From NCBI RefSeq assembly GCF_020171525.1, contig NZ_JAIVAI010000001.1, positions 62,001-126,000 on the forward strand: 64,000 nt of DNA. The letters run 5' to 3'. Origin of the DNA: Halobacillus yeomjeoni (GTDB taxonomy: Bacteria; Bacillota; Bacilli; Bacillales; Halobacillaceae). Every line of letters starts with the position of its first letter. Within the stretch, counting starts at the first letter, position 1. Below are positions 15,809 to 26,778 of the stretch, piece by piece. A program made the position numbers and the translations under genes. The notes beneath the pieces are model-generated. The model worked only from the letters and a program-made list of their open reading frames with translations, was not told where the DNA came from and did no database searches.

Positions 15809-16417
15809 ATCACTGCCCGTTCGCATCATGAAAAAGTATATGAAGGTGTGCTCTATCAGTTAAAGTCATATATAGAGAAGAATAAATTGAAAGCTGGTGA
15901 CAAACTTCCCTCAGAAAGAGAGCTCAGTGAGCAGTTGAATGTAGGAAGATCCTCGATTCGAGAAGCTCTTCGTGCACTGGAGCTGTTGGGGCTGATTGAA
16001 ACAAGAAGAGGAGAAGGCACTTTCATGAAGGCATATCGTCCATACTATATGGTCGAATTGTTATCAAATTTTCTCCTGAATGAATCGAGGACAAAATCCG
16101 AGCTTTTGACTGCTAAGCATATGCTGGAAAAAGAAGCATTGTTCCTTCTGGCAGGCACACTATCTGAAAATCAGCTTTGCAGGGTTTCTCAAATTCTGAA
16201 CATTCATGAGAAGAAGCAGAAACACCATGAAGTTTTTCATTATTTATTTGAATTATGTAACCAAAATTTATTATTATCTATGTGGCAGTTCATATCAGGA
16301 TTCGCTCACACCACCTATGAACTTGAATATGATGAACAATGGTACGAAAAGCTAGTCCATGTATTAGACGAAGGAACCTCTCTCGATGTGATGGATTTAT
16401 ATAATTCGAACACTTAG
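15809..16417 (+). CDS. GntR family (FadR subfamily) transcriptional regulator, probable AUC start
   Basis: An about 202-residue regulator. The winged helix-turn-helix is clear: AGDKLPSERELSEQLNVGRSSIREALRALELLG, then the wing IETRRGEGTF (written in two parts, about residues 27-70). The C-terminal part is helical, short and lacks a clear FCD metal triad. In frame, the first ordinary start is GTG at 15848, which has no spaced ribosome binding site and would remove the first helix (ITARSHHEKVYEG). AAAGGGGTG at 15792-15800 points instead to codon 15809, an ATC. A TAA at 15791 excludes earlier starts. It likely controls the malic enzyme gene through GGTCAGACC sites. Confidence 0.8.
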   Translation: MTARSHHEKVYEGVLYQLKSYIEKNKLKAGDKLPSERELSEQLNVGRSSIREALRALELLGLIETRRGEGTFMKAYRPYYMVELLSNFLLNESRTKSELLTAKHMLEKEALFLLAGTLSENQLCRVSQILNIHEKKQKHHEVFHYLFELCNQNLLLSMWQFISGFAHTTYELEYDEQWYEKLVHVLDEGTSLDVMDLYNSNT

Positions 16418-16507
16418 AGAAACATTCGACAATAATAGTGAGATTATGTACGTGTTTTTTTGTATATTGAAGAGTAAAAGAAGCTTTGTCCCAAAGGAGG
16501 AATCACC

Positions 16508-17368
16508 TTGCTAAGAGATTTTTTCAGCAAGAAAAAAAGGTATGCATCAATTCCTAGTCAGGAAGCGAAACAAGATGTGCCTGAAGGTCTTATGCAAAAA
16601 TGCCCTAAATGCCAGAAGATTTTTTATAGAAAAGAACTCAATCGAAACATGAGTGTCTGCCCACATTGTGATCACCATCATCGAATCACTGCATATGAAA
16701 GAATCGAATACACATTTGATGAAGGTTCCTTCACGGAATGGGACAAGCACATGATTTCAAACAACCCTCTGAACTTCCCGGAGTACGAAGGGAAGCTCGA
16801 GAAGGATCGTGTAAAATCAGACTTGAATGAAGCTGTGGTCACAGGTAAAGCTAAAATATCCGGTATGGATGTGGCTGTGGCAGTGATGGATGCACGGTTC
16901 AGAATGGGAAGCATGGGGTCAGTTGTAGGTGAAAAAATTACCAATGCTATAGAAAAAGCCAGAAAAGAAAAAGTGCCTTTCATTATCTTCACTGCATCTG
17001 GAGGAGCCAGAATGCAGGAAGGTGTACTCAGCTTAATGCAAATGGGTAAAACTTCAGTAGCGTTGCAGCGCCTTCATGCTGATGGAGGGTTGTTCATTTC
17101 CGTCATGACACACCCTACTACTGGCGGGGTATCTGCCAGCTTCGCTTCTCTTGGAGATTATAATTTTGCAGAGCCCGGGGCTTTGATCGGGTTTGCTGGT
17201 AGACGTATCATAGAACAAACCATCCGTGAAAAGCTGCCGGAAGACTTTCAGACGGCAGAATTTCTATTAGAACATGGTCAGTTGGATCGGGTTGTCCATA
17301 GACATGAGATGAAAAATACATTGGAAACAGTGTTGAGTATCCATGTGGCTGGGGGTGAAGAAGAATGA
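16508..17368 (+). CDS. accD: Acetyl-CoA carboxylase carboxyltransferase subunit beta
   Basis: A 286-residue beta subunit of the carboxyltransferase that moves carboxyl from carboxybiotin to acetyl-CoA, making malonyl-CoA for fatty acid synthesis. The N-terminal four-cysteine zinc ribbon is at Cys32, Cys35, Cys51 and Cys54. The crotonase-type core includes [12 protein letters not shown] and [14 protein letters not shown]. The TTG start at 16508 has AAAGGAGG 7 bases upstream. It overlaps accA by 4 bases (ATGA), which couples the two subunits for equal synthesis. Confidence 0.97.
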   Translation: MLRDFFSKKKRYASIPSQEAKQDVPEGLMQKCPKCQKIFYRKELNRNMSVCPHCDHHHRITAYERIEYTFDEGSFTEWDKHMISNNPLNFPEYEGKLEKDRVKSDLNEAVVTGKAKISGMDVAVAVMDARFRMGSMGSVVGEKITNAIEKARKEKVPFIIFTASGGARMQEGVLSLMQMGKTSVALQRLHADGGLFISVMTHPTTGGVSASFASLGDYNFAEPGALIGFAGRRIIEQTIREKLPEDFQTAEFLLEHGQLDRVVHRHEMKNTLETVLSIHVAGGEEE

Positions 17369-18327
17369 AACATGTCCTAGACTTTGAGAAGCCAGTCATT
17401 GAACTGCGCGAAAAAATAGCAGAGTTAAAACGATTGACTGAAAACAGTGAGATGGATCTCACTGAGGAAATCAAAACATTGGAAGAGAGATTAGAAAAGC
17501 TGGAAACCGATGTTTACGACCGTATGCAGCCTTGGGATCGTGTTCAAATGGCAAGACACCCTGAAAGGCCGACGACTCTTGATTACATCGATCATTTATT
17601 CACAGATTTCCTTGAGCTTCATGGCGACCGTCTGTATGGAGATGATGAAGCGATTGTATCAGGTATTGCTAAATTCAATGGGCGACCTGTCACAGTAATC
17701 GGGCATCAGCGAGGGAAAGATACAAAAGAAAATATCCGGAGAAACTTCGGAATGCCTCATCCAGAAGGCTATAGAAAAGCCTTGCGTCTTATGAAGCAGG
17801 CGGAAAAATTCAATAGACCGATCATCACGTTTATTGACACAAAAGGAGCTTATCCGGGGAAAGCGGCTGAGGAGAGAGGTCAAAGCGAAGCCATCGCAAG
17901 AAACTTGATGGAAATGGCAGGCTTGACTGTCCCGATCATCTGTATCGTTATAGGAGAAGGTGGAAGTGGAGGAGCATTAGGATTGGGTATCGGAGACCGC
18001 ATCTTTATGCTTGAAAATTCCACTTACTCTGTTATCTCCCCAGAAGGTGCATCTTCAATACTCTGGAAGGATGCCGCGCTGGCTCAAAAAGCAGCAGAGT
18101 CCATGAAAATTACCTCTTATGATTTAAAAGCCTTGGAAGTGATTGATGGAGTCGTGCCTGAGATAAGAGGAGGAGCTCATCGGGACGTAGCTGCTCAGTC
18201 CGGTGAAATCAGACAAGTGATTTCTAGCTCACTAGAAGAATTAGATGCTTTCGAAGAAAACGACCTCTTGGAAAAACGCTTCGAAAAGTATAAAAATATT
18301 GGCGATTATACGTATCTTGATTTATAA
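17365..18327 (+). CDS. accA: Acetyl-CoA carboxylase carboxyltransferase subunit alpha
   Basis: A 320-residue alpha subunit, the partner of AccD in an alpha2-beta2 carboxyltransferase. Family features: [20 protein letters not shown] near 110, [18 protein letters not shown] near 152 and [15 protein letters not shown] near 195. It starts inside the accD stop. The accDA pair is followed by a hairpin terminator before pfkA, so it is not obligatorily cotranscribed with glycolytic genes. Confidence 0.97.
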   Translation: MKHVLDFEKPVIELREKIAELKRLTENSEMDLTEEIKTLEERLEKLETDVYDRMQPWDRVQMARHPERPTTLDYIDHLFTDFLELHGDRLYGDDEAIVSGIAKFNGRPVTVIGHQRGKDTKENIRRNFGMPHPEGYRKALRLMKQAEKFNRPIITFIDTKGAYPGKAAEERGQSEAIARNLMEMAGLTVPIICIVIGEGGSGGALGLGIGDRIFMLENSTYSVISPEGASSILWKDAALAQKAAESMKITSYDLKALEVIDGVVPEIRGGAHRDVAAQSGEIRQVISSSLEELDAFEENDLLEKRFEKYKNIGDYTYLDL

Positions 18328-18369
18328 TAATAGGCGGTTTAAAAAGAATACAACTTTGAAAATTAGGTG

Positions 18370-18396
18370 AAGTCGCACATATCAGGTGCGACTTTT
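18370..18396 (+). terminator. Hairpin terminator after accA
   Basis: A 9-bp stem (AAGTCGCAC and complement), 7-base loop and four T. The T-tract is short, so it may be leaky. Confidence 0.65.
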
Positions 18397-18411
18397 CGCA
18401 TCTTGAGCGGA

Positions 18412-18425
18412 TGGTAACGTTATCA
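18412..18425. promoter_or_regulatory. Candidate CcpA cre site upstream of pfkA
   Basis: TGGTAACGTTATCA is a near-perfect palindrome matching 12 of 14 positions of the cre consensus TGWAANCGNTNWCA, about 145 bp before pfkA. It may mediate carbon-source control of pfkA-pyk. Confidence 0.4.
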
Positions 18426-18521
18426 TTTCTTGTATTTTACAATACACCTTTTATATTCCAGTTAAAGGTACAGACTAAGAATAGAAGTACTTTTCTACTG
18501 GTATGCTGAGGTTTCAAATAA

Positions 18522-19529
<1,008 letters not shown>

Positions 19530-19559
19530 AACTTAGCGTTACAAGAGGAGGAATCATCT

Positions 19560-21323
19560 ATGTTTAGAAAAACAAAAATTGTTAGTACTATTGGACCGGC
19601 ATCCGAGTCTGTTGAAAAATTGACTCAGTTAGTGGAAGCGGGTATGAATGTCGCTCGTCTGAACTTTTCACACGGGGACTTCGAGGAGCATGGAGCTCGA
19701 ATCAAAAATATCCGCAAAGCTGCAGAAGCTACCGGTAAAACTGTTGCGATCCTTTTGGATACCAAAGGACCTGAAATCCGTACAGGCACATTGAAAGAAG
19801 GAGAAGTCTATCTCGAGAAAGGCTCTACGGCGTATGTAACTATGGAAGATATCGAGGGGGATGCTGAGCGTTTTTCTGTCACTTACCCTGGATTGATCAA
19901 TGACGTTCATCCTGGTTCGAAAATCCTCCTTGATGATGGACTTGTTGAGCTGCAGGTAGAAGAAATCGATAAAGAAAACAATGAAATTAAGACGACCGTA
20001 TTGAATAACGGACCTCTTAAAAATAAAAAAGGTGTAAACGTTCCGAATGTGAGTGTCAACTTGCCGGGAATCACTGAAAAAGACGCGAAAGATATCGAAT
20101 TCGGCATTGAGCAGGGCGTTGATTTTATCGCTGCTTCATTCGTTCGTCGTGCTTCTGACGTCCTAGAGATCAAAGAGTTGTTGGAAAAGCATGATGCCCT
20201 GGATATTCAAATCATTCCTAAGATTGAAAACCAGGAAGGTGTCGACAACATTGATGAGATTCTAGAAGTCAGTGACGGACTGATGGTTGCCCGTGGTGAC
20301 TTGGGTGTTGAGATCCCTGCTGAAGATGTGCCTCTTGTACAGAAGAACTTGATTTCCAAGTGCAATAAAGCAGGCAAGCCGGTCATTACAGCTACTCAAA
20401 TGCTGGACTCCATGCAGCGCAACCCTCGCCCGACGCGTGCGGAAGCTTCTGACGTAGCCAATGCGATTTTTGATGGCACAGATGCGATCATGCTTTCTGG
20501 TGAAACTGCTGCCGGTGATTATCCGGTCGAAGCTGTTACAACGATGAACAACATTGCGCTGAAAACAGAAACAGGTTTGAATTACAAGGCGATTCTTGAT
20601 GAACGTTCCAAGCATAGTGATATGACGATTACTGATGCAATCAGCCAATCAGTCACTCATACGTCCATTAATTTGAGCGCCAATGCAATTGTTACACCTA
20701 CAGAGAGTGGACACACGGCACGCATGATTTCCAAATATCGACCGAAATCACCGATCATTGCGATCACTTCCAGTGAAAAAGTGAATCGTAAGCTATCGTT
20801 GGTATGGGGCGTATATGCATTGATGGGACCTCGTGCTTACTCTACAGATGATATGCTGGATGTAGCTGTGGAACGCAGTCTGGCATCCGGATTGGTTTCC
20901 GGTGGAGATCGTATCATCATTACTGGCGGCGTACCTGTCGGAGAATCTGGTACGACGAACTTGATGAAAGTTCACGTCATCGGTGATGTGCTGGTTAAAG
21001 GGCAAGGTGTAGGTCAAAAGAGTACCTATGGACGTGCCATTGTAGCGAAAGATGCTGAAGATGCAATTTCCCGTGTTGAAGAGGGTGACATTCTTGTTAC
21101 ACATGGTACAGATAAAGACATGATGCCTGCGATCGAAAAAGCAGCCGGTCTTGTAACCATTGAAGGCGGTCTAACTTCTCATGCAGCAGTGGTAGGCTTA
21201 AGTCTGGGTATCCCTGTCATTGTTGGAGTAGAAGGTGCGCTCGAAATCATTAAAGATGGTGCAGACATTACCATCGACAGCTCTCGTGGAGACATTTATG
21301 AAGGGCATGCGAGTGTCCTGTAA
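19560..21323 (+). CDS. pyk: Pyruvate kinase with C-terminal PEP-utiliser-like domain
   Basis: A 587-residue enzyme making pyruvate and ATP from phosphoenolpyruvate. N-terminal [13 protein letters not shown] and [10 protein letters not shown], the signature [17 protein letters not shown] near 222 and the [16 protein letters not shown] loop are intact. The last about 110 residues are the extra domain typical of Bacillus pyruvate kinase ([36 protein letters not shown]). This resembles the phosphohistidine domain of PEP synthase/PPDK. AGAGGAGG lies 8 bases before the ATG. It is the last gene of pfkA-pyk. Confidence 0.97.
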   Translation: MFRKTKIVSTIGPASESVEKLTQLVEAGMNVARLNFSHGDFEEHGARIKNIRKAAEATGKTVAILLDTKGPEIRTGTLKEGEVYLEKGSTAYVTMEDIEGDAERFSVTYPGLINDVHPGSKILLDDGLVELQVEEIDKENNEIKTTVLNNGPLKNKKGVNVPNVSVNLPGITEKDAKDIEFGIEQGVDFIAASFVRRASDVLEIKELLEKHDALDIQIIPKIENQEGVDNIDEILEVSDGLMVARGDLGVEIPAEDVPLVQKNLISKCNKAGKPVITATQMLDSMQRNPRPTRAEASDVANAIFDGTDAIMLSGETAAGDYPVEAVTTMNNIALKTETGLNYKAILDERSKHSDMTITDAISQSVTHTSINLSANAIVTPTESGHTARMISKYRPKSPIIAITSSEKVNRKLSLVWGVYALMGPRAYSTDDMLDVAVERSLASGLVSGGDRIIITGGVPVGESGTTNLMKVHVIGDVLVKGQGVGQKSTYGRAIVAKDAEDAISRVEEGDILVTHGTDKDMMPAIEKAAGLVTIEGGLTSHAAVVGLSLGIPVIVGVEGALEIIKDGADITIDSSRGDIYEGHASVL

Positions 21324-21330
21324 TTGAAAT

Positions 21331-21364
21331 AAAGGCGGAAAAGTTCAAGCTTTTCCGCCTTTTT
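21331..21364 (+). terminator. Rho-independent terminator after pyk
   Basis: A 13-bp perfect stem (AAAGGCGGAAAAG and complement), 6-base loop and T run. Confidence 0.92.
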
Positions 21365-21426
21365 GTTTAGCTCTGCTTAATTTTTATCGTTATAATGAAA
21401 GAAATGTTATGGAAAGGGACGATACT

Positions 21427-21819
21427 ATGTTTCGCTGGTTGTTACTATTTATCATCATTGTACCAGCACTTGAAATCGGACTATTGGTTATGGCCGGGAA
21501 TTGGATCGGTCCATGGTGGGTCATCCTTTTGATAATAATGACAGGGATCATTGGCGCCTGGTTAGCTAAACAGCAAGGCTTGGAAACAATCAGGAATGTA
21601 CAAGAATCCATGGCTCGAGGACAAGTCCCGCAAGATGCTTTGCTCGATGGTGCGTGTATCCTCGTAGGCGGTGCAGTATTACTTACCCCTGGCTTCATTA
21701 CAGATGCCATTGGTTTTTTACTTCTCCTTCCACCTTCCAGATCCGTTCTGAAACGCTTCATAAGAAAAGCTATTGTGAAGTTAATGGATAAAGGCACAGT
21801 AACCATCTATCGAAAATGA
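21427..21819 (+). CDS. fxsA: FxsA family membrane protein
   Basis: A 130-residue protein with about three hydrophobic segments: 1-24, 30-48 and 72-100. FxsA hallmarks are present: PALEIGLLVMAGNWIGPWW, GIIGAWLAKQQGLET and GGAVLLTPGFITDAIGFLLL. E. coli FxsA relates to F-plasmid exclusion of phage T7; the native role in Bacillus is not settled. The ATG at 21427 has AAAGGGA 7 bases upstream; the ATG at 21409 lacks one. Confidence 0.88.
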   Translation: MFRWLLLFIIIVPALEIGLLVMAGNWIGPWWVILLIIMTGIIGAWLAKQQGLETIRNVQESMARGQVPQDALLDGACILVGGAVLLTPGFITDAIGFLLLLPPSRSVLKRFIRKAIVKLMDKGTVTIYRK

Positions 21820-21822
21820 TTG

Positions 21823-21856
21823 AACCTCCACATTCAAAAGGGATGTGGAGGTTTTT
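21823..21856. terminator. Bidirectional terminator between fxsA and ytvI
   Basis: An 11-bp perfect stem (AACCTCCACAT and complement) with T run to the right and an A/T-rich left side; it serves two convergent genes. Confidence 0.85.
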
Positions 21857-22967
21857 ATTTTCCGAGAATGTAAGATCGTAATGAAGTCCATACCCCTGTG
21901 GTGTGAAGAACTTTTACAAACATGATGAATATCGGACTTAGAAAAAAACCATAGAATCCGAAGAATTGATATCCGGCAAACAAGCAAATTAAAAGAATGA
22001 TAGGTGGGACTCCGAAATGAACTGCAAGGAGCTTAGGTTCCAGCAATTGCCTGGTGACTACTACTACCATGTAAATAATCGATAAACCTATAGTCAGGTC
22101 GTATGCGCCATTGAAAAATTGATATATGATCCATGGAATAAAGATGATTCCCGTGCCGATATAAGGGATAATATCCACGATAGCTGCAAATAATGTAATG
22201 GTCCATGCATGAGGGACATCTAGTAAATGTAAACCCACTGCAATGAAGCAAGTGGATATCAATACAAGAATCGCCTGTGCTTTCAGTAAGCCTAAAAGAG
22301 TCCTTTTAAGCTGTACAGGAATATCTTTGATGGTCTGAAAACTCCAAGCGGGGGTCCACTTTTTTAACATTTTCATAATCCATTCCCAGTCTTTACAAAA
22401 GAAGAATGTAGCCAATGAACAAATAAGAAAAAAAGTGACGGAAGAGGGGAGCATAGACAATAGTGTGGTCACCCATTCAAAGAACTTGGCCAAAAGTTCG
22501 CCGCCGGCTATGCTTAACTTCTCTTTCATGACCGTGAAGGAGTCCATCAAGGAATGTTGTTGTTGGTTCGTAAGCCCGTGTAAAAATTTTTCACCTTTCA
22601 TAATCAAAGGTGTAAGCATTTCTTCACCGAGGTTCAAAACAGAGTGGTTGAATTGATCTAAATAGCTCGGTAAAAGCTTGGATAAGTAAAGGATACCCTT
22701 GAATAGTTCAGTAATAGCTAAAGTAATCAATGCAAAGGTTAATGATCCAAAGATCAACATGACTGTCAATATAGCCATAGACCTGGGCATCTTTGAAAAT
22801 TTTTCAACTATGTGAATATATGGCCGCAGGAGCCATGATATAAAGAAAGCGATAATAAAAGGATGTAAATATTTCCATGAAAGTATAATAAACGCTATAA
22901 TAAATAACCCTGACAAAACTACGATGGATAACCTGGAAATGATTGATGTAATTCGACTCTCCATCAT
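21855..22967 (-). CDS. ytvI: YtvI, AI-2E transporter family sporulation membrane protein
   Basis: A 370-residue polytopic membrane protein of the AI-2E exporter superfamily (PF01594). There are two N-terminal hydrophobic hairpins, a soluble helical middle around 90-150, and at least four further membrane segments. The family's SVTFFLICSLATFFFCKDW and IPYIGTGIIFIPWIIY segments are present. B. subtilis YtvI is linked to sporulation. On the minus strand GGAGG lies 7-8 bases before its ATG. Divergent from citZ. The transported substrate, if any, is unknown. Confidence 0.88.
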   Translation of the reverse strand: MMESRITSIISRLSIVVLSGLFIIAFIILSWKYLHPFIIAFFISWLLRPYIHIVEKFSKMPRSMAILTVMLIFGSLTFALITLAITELFKGILYLSKLLPSYLDQFNHSVLNLGEEMLTPLIMKGEKFLHGLTNQQQHSLMDSFTVMKEKLSIAGGELLAKFFEWVTTLLSMLPSSVTFFLICSLATFFFCKDWEWIMKMLKKWTPAWSFQTIKDIPVQLKRTLLGLLKAQAILVLISTCFIAVGLHLLDVPHAWTITLFAAIVDIIPYIGTGIIFIPWIIYQFFNGAYDLTIGLSIIYMVVVVTRQLLEPKLLAVHFGVPPIILLICLFAGYQFFGFYGFFLSPIFIMFVKVLHTTGVWTSLRSYILGK

Positions 22968-23071
22968 TATTCCTCCATTATTGAGAGGTGGACGACCATA
23001 ATTTTTTCATTGGGGCATTGTCGTATTTGCCGATAATATGTAATTTTCGATTGAAAATTTCGATAAAATCG

Positions 23072-23085
23072 CGGTTAATTAACCG
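23072..23085. promoter_or_regulatory. 14-bp perfect palindrome upstream of the citZ promoter
   Basis: CGGTTAATTAACCG ends 7 bp before the predicted citZ -35 box. It looks like an operator for an unidentified regulator. Confidence 0.4.
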
Positions 23086-23092
23086 GTTTCAA

Positions 23093-23121
23093 TTCACATT
23101 CTCTTCAGAATACTTTATAAT
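23093..23121 (+). promoter_or_regulatory. Predicted sigma-A promoter of citZ
   Basis: TTCACA (23093-23098), 17 bp, TATAAT (23116-23121). The implied leader is about 98 bases and contains a hairpin. Confidence 0.65.
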
Positions 23122-23161
23122 TGTCTTTGGGGTTAATTTCCTGAATCAATAAAAACGGTTA

Positions 23162-23175
23162 GTTAAGCGTTTTCT
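23162..23175. promoter_or_regulatory. Weak candidate cre site in the citZ leader
   Basis: GTTAAGCGTTTTCT has the central cre form but three mismatches at the edges. B. subtilis citZ is CcpA-repressed through a site in a comparable place, which raises its plausibility. Confidence 0.25.
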
Positions 23176-23193
23176 CACCACCAGGGTGAGAAA
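23171..23193 (+). other. Stem-loop in the citZ 5' leader
   Basis: A 9-bp perfect stem TTTCTCACC / GGTGAGAAA with loop ACCAG, about 33 bases before the citZ start and without a T-tract. In B. subtilis aconitase is reported to bind the citZ leader RNA; whether this loop plays that role is inference. Confidence 0.5.
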
Positions 23194-23225
23194 CTCACAG
23201 TACTTTTTTCAAAAGGAGAGATTGT

Positions 23226-24341
23226 ATGTCATCAACTAAAGGTCTAGAAGGAATTACAGCAACTGAATCATCCATCAGTTCAATCATTGATGATAAATTG
23301 ACTTATGTTGGATACGATATTGATGATTTAGCCAACCATTCAAGCTTTGAAGAAGTGATTTATCTTCTTTGGAATAAAAAGCTTCCGACGTTAAGTGAAT
23401 TGAATGAATTCAAGTCCGAACTTATCTCAAATATGGACGTCCCTAGTGAGGTTATCGATCATCTGAAATCATATGATCTTTCAACTGTCCATCCGATGGC
23501 AGCTTTACGTACCACAGTTTCCATGCTTGGGCTTTTTGACCCGGAAGCAGATGTGATGGAAGAGGAAGCGAATAAGCGTAAAGCACTACGTCTGCAAGCG
23601 AAGATCCCTACGGTTGTCACCGCATTTTCTCGCATTCGAAATGGAGAAGAGCCTGTATCCCCTAAGAAAGATTTGAGTTTTGCAGCCAACTTCCTATATA
23701 TGTTGAACGGAAAAGATCCGGAAGACATAGAAGTGGAAGCATTCAATAAAGCGCTTGTCCTTCACGCAGACCATGAGTTGAACGCATCTACTTTCACGTC
23801 ACGTGTATGTGTGGCTACTCTATCTGATGTTTATTCAGGTGTAACGGCTGCAATCAGTGCTTTGAAAGGTCCATTACATGGCGGAGCTAACGAACGAGTC
23901 ATGAAAATGCTGACTGAAATCGGGTCTGTTGAGAATGCAATCCCTGCAATTGAGAAAAAGCTTGAAAATAAAGAAAAAATCATGGGGATGGGCCACCGCG
24001 TATACCGCCAAGGCGACCCTCGTGCTAAACATTTAAGAGAAATGTCACGTGAATTGACTGAGCTTACAGGTCAATCCAAGTATTATGAAATGTCTATTAA
24101 AATCGAAGAATACATCAAAGAAAACAAAGGGCTCCCTGCGAACGTAGATTTCTATTCTGCATCTGTATATCACAGCCTTGGAATCGATCACGATATCTTT
24201 ACACCGATTTTTGCAGTAAGCCGTGTGTCCGGATGGTTAGCTCATATTCTTGAGCAGTATTCCAATAATCGTTTGATCCGTCCACGTGCCGAATATGTCG
24301 GTCCTAAAGGTCAGACGTACAAGCCGATAGAAGAAAGATAA
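23226..24341 (+). CDS. citZ: Citrate synthase
   Basis: A 371-residue citrate synthase condensing acetyl-CoA and oxaloacetate. Active-site segments are intact: GPLHGGANERVM near 220, MGMGHRVYRQGDPRA near 255 and NVDFYSASVYHSLGI near 305 with the catalytic aspartate. AAAGGAG lies 9 bases before the ATG. It heads citZ-icd-mdh, the tricarboxylic branch set. A weak hairpin (24344-24372) separates it from icd by about 125 bases, so partial read-through is likely. Confidence 0.97.
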   Translation: MSSTKGLEGITATESSISSIIDDKLTYVGYDIDDLANHSSFEEVIYLLWNKKLPTLSELNEFKSELISNMDVPSEVIDHLKSYDLSTVHPMAALRTTVSMLGLFDPEADVMEEEANKRKALRLQAKIPTVVTAFSRIRNGEEPVSPKKDLSFAANFLYMLNGKDPEDIEVEAFNKALVLHADHELNASTFTSRVCVATLSDVYSGVTAAISALKGPLHGGANERVMKMLTEIGSVENAIPAIEKKLENKEKIMGMGHRVYRQGDPRAKHLREMSRELTELTGQSKYYEMSIKIEEYIKENKGLPANVDFYSASVYHSLGIDHDIFTPIFAVSRVSGWLAHILEQYSNNRLIRPRAEYVGPKGQTYKPIEER

Positions 24342-24465
24342 ATGAAAAGGATGTATAAGATTCATCCTTTTCTGACGCCTTTTTATTCGTTATAGTTTAA
24401 CGTATGATAGAAGAGGATGCTTCATCCCTTAAATATGCTTTATACATTTTTTAGGAGGGTTAACT

Positions 24466-25740
24466 TTGACACAAGCACAAAAAATTTCAGTAGAACAAAA
24501 TGGAGAATTAAACGTACCTAACCGCCCTGTCATTCCTTTCATCGAAGGTGACGGCATCGGACCTGATATTTGGGCAGCTGCCAGCCGTGTGATTGAAGCT
24601 GCAGTTGACAAAGCATATAACAGCGAGAAGTCTATCGAATGGAAAGAAGTCCTTGCTGGTCAGAAAGCCTATGATAAAACTGGAGAATGGTTGCCGGAAG
24701 AAACACTAGATACCATTCGTGATTATAAAATTGCAATCAAAGGACCATTGACTACTCCAATCGGTGGTGGAATTCGTTCTTTGAACGTCGCACTTCGTCA
24801 AGAACTTGATTTGTTCACATGCCTGCGTCCAGTCCGTTATTTCGAAGGTGTACCTTCACCAGTCAAACGTCCTGAAGACACGGATATGGTCATTTTCCGT
24901 GAAAACACAGAAGATATTTACGCTGGAATTGAGTGGCAAAAAGGAACTCCGGAAGTGAAAAAAGTCATTGAGTTTCTACAAGAACAAATGGGTGTACATA
25001 ACATCCGCTTCCCTGAAACTTCTGGTATCGGAATTAAGCCGGTTTCTGAAGAAGGTACGAAGCGTCTGGTTCGTGCAGCAATCGATTATGCATTGAACGA
25101 AGGCCGCAGAAATGTAACACTTGTACACAAAGGAAATATTATGAAATTCACTGAGGGTGCTTTCAAATCATGGGGTTATGAAGTTGCTGAAGAAGAATAC
25201 GGCGACAAAGTATTCACATGGGCTGAATACGACCGCATCGTTGAAAAAGAAGGCAAAGAAGCTGCTAACAAAGCTCAAGACGCAGCGGAAGCTGAAGGTA
25301 AAATCATCGTTAAAGATGCGATTGCTGATATCTTCCTGCAGCAAATCCTGACACGTCCTAAAGAATTTGATGTAGTCGCTACAATGAATTTGAATGGTGA
25401 TTATGTTTCTGATGCCTTAGCTGCACAAGTCGGTGGTATTGGAATCGCACCTGGAGCGAATATCAACTTTGAAACTGGACATGCGATTTTCGAGGCTACT
25501 CACGGCACTGCTCCTAAATATGCAGGAATGGACAAAGTAAATCCTTCTTCTGTTATTCTTTCAGGAGTATTGATGCTTGAGCACCTTGGGTGGAGAGAAG
25601 CTGCCGAGCTTATTTCAAAATCCATGGATAAGACAATCGGAAGCAAAACGGTCACTTATGACTTTGCTCGTATGATGGAAGGCGCTACAGAAGTTAAATG
25701 TTCTGAGTTTGGTGACGCACTGATCCAGAACATGGACTAA
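24466..25740 (+). CDS. icd: NADP-dependent isocitrate dehydrogenase
   Basis: A 424-residue enzyme giving 2-oxoglutarate, NADPH and CO2. [13 protein letters not shown] opens the fold near 25. [17 protein letters not shown] near 105 contains the serine that is phosphorylated in enteric enzymes. [15 protein letters not shown] and [17 protein letters not shown] are also present. The start is TTG at 24466 with AGGAGGG 6 bases upstream; no ATG is near. It lies 21 bases before mdh. Confidence 0.97.
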   Translation: MTQAQKISVEQNGELNVPNRPVIPFIEGDGIGPDIWAAASRVIEAAVDKAYNSEKSIEWKEVLAGQKAYDKTGEWLPEETLDTIRDYKIAIKGPLTTPIGGGIRSLNVALRQELDLFTCLRPVRYFEGVPSPVKRPEDTDMVIFRENTEDIYAGIEWQKGTPEVKKVIEFLQEQMGVHNIRFPETSGIGIKPVSEEGTKRLVRAAIDYALNEGRRNVTLVHKGNIMKFTEGAFKSWGYEVAEEEYGDKVFTWAEYDRIVEKEGKEAANKAQDAAEAEGKIIVKDAIADIFLQQILTRPKEFDVVATMNLNGDYVSDALAAQVGGIGIAPGANINFETGHAIFEATHGTAPKYAGMDKVNPSSVILSGVLMLEHLGWREAAELISKSMDKTIGSKTVTYDFARMMEGATEVKCSEFGDALIQNMD

Positions 25741-25761
25741 GCGATTAGAAAGGGGATTCAC

Positions 25762-26700
25762 ATGGCAATTCGAAGAAATAAAATTTCTGTAATAGGAGCT
25801 GGCTTTACCGGTGCCACCACAGCACTGATGGCGGCTCAAAAAGAATTAGGCGATGTGGTCTTAGTGGACGTTCCTGACATGGAGGACCCAACCAAAGGTA
25901 AAGCGTTGGATATGTTGGAGGCTAGTCCCGTACAAGGCTTTGATGCTCATGTTAAAGGAACATCAAACTATGAGGATACAAAAGATTCAGACCTTGTGAT
26001 CATTACTGCGGGAATTGCTCGAAAGCCAGGAATGAGTCGGGATGATCTTGTAAATACGAATGCTAAGATCATGAAAAGCGTTACTAAAGAAATTGTCAAA
26101 TACTCTCCTGATTGCTTTATTGTGGTGTTAACTAATCCAGTCGATGCGATGACATATACAGTCTTCCAGGAAGCTGGACTGCCTAAGAACCGTGTCATTG
26201 GACAGTCAGGTGTCCTTGATACTGCCCGCTTCCGTACTTTCGTGGCGGAAGAATTGAACGTCTCAATCAAAGACGTTACCGGGTTTGTGTTAGGTGGACA
26301 CGGGGATGACATGGTACCTCTGACCCGGTATTCCTTCGCAGGAGGAATACCTCTCGAGAGGTTGATCTCTAAAGAACGTCTTGATGCCATCGTTGAACGC
26401 ACCCGTAAAGGTGGCGGAGAAATCGTCGGCCTGCTTGGGAACGGGAGTGCTTACTATGCACCTGCAGCATCTCTGGTGCAAATGGCAGAAGCAATTCTCA
26501 AAGATCAGCGTCGAATTCTTCCAGCAATTGCTTATCTGGAAGGTGAGTACGGGTACGAGGGTATTTATCTTGGTGTACCTACCATTCTAGGTGGTAACGG
26601 TATCGAAGAAGTTATCGAGCTCGAATTGACGGAAGATGAGAAGAAGCAGTTGGATCAATCTGCTGACTCTGTTAAAAACGTATTGAATGTATTACAATAA
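25762..26700 (+). CDS. mdh: Malate dehydrogenase
   Basis: A 312-residue NAD-dependent malate dehydrogenase of the LDH-like group. NAD loop GAGFTGAT is near 11-18, NPVDAMTY near 120, and the catalytic histidine is in [11 protein letters not shown] near 175. The substrate arginine of [10 protein letters not shown] is near 85. AAAGGGG precedes the ATG. It is the last gene of citZ-icd-mdh and is followed by a strong terminator. Confidence 0.97.
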   Translation: MAIRRNKISVIGAGFTGATTALMAAQKELGDVVLVDVPDMEDPTKGKALDMLEASPVQGFDAHVKGTSNYEDTKDSDLVIITAGIARKPGMSRDDLVNTNAKIMKSVTKEIVKYSPDCFIVVLTNPVDAMTYTVFQEAGLPKNRVIGQSGVLDTARFRTFVAEELNVSIKDVTGFVLGGHGDDMVPLTRYSFAGGIPLERLISKERLDAIVERTRKGGGEIVGLLGNGSAYYAPAASLVQMAEAILKDQRRILPAIAYLEGEYGYEGIYLGVPTILGGNGIEEVIELELTEDEKKQLDQSADSVKNVLNVLQ

Positions 26701-26708
26701 GAAGAGAG

Positions 26709-26741
26709 AAGGATTCGAGGTCCAGCCTCGAATCCTTTTTT
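26709..26741 (+). terminator. Rho-independent terminator after mdh
   Basis: A 12-bp stem (AAGGATTCGAGG and complement), 5-base loop and six T. Confidence 0.93.
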
Positions 26742-26751
26742 ACAAAAAAAC

Positions 26752-26765
26752 AGAAAACGCTTTCA
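26752..26765. promoter_or_regulatory. Candidate CcpA cre site before the MaoC-fold gene
   Basis: AGAAAACGCTTTCA matches 13 of 14 positions of TGWAANCGNTNWCA. It lies directly between the mdh terminator and the ribosome binding site of the next gene, where bound CcpA would block transcription. Confidence 0.5.
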
Positions 26766-26778
26766 TGGAGGTGGGTTT

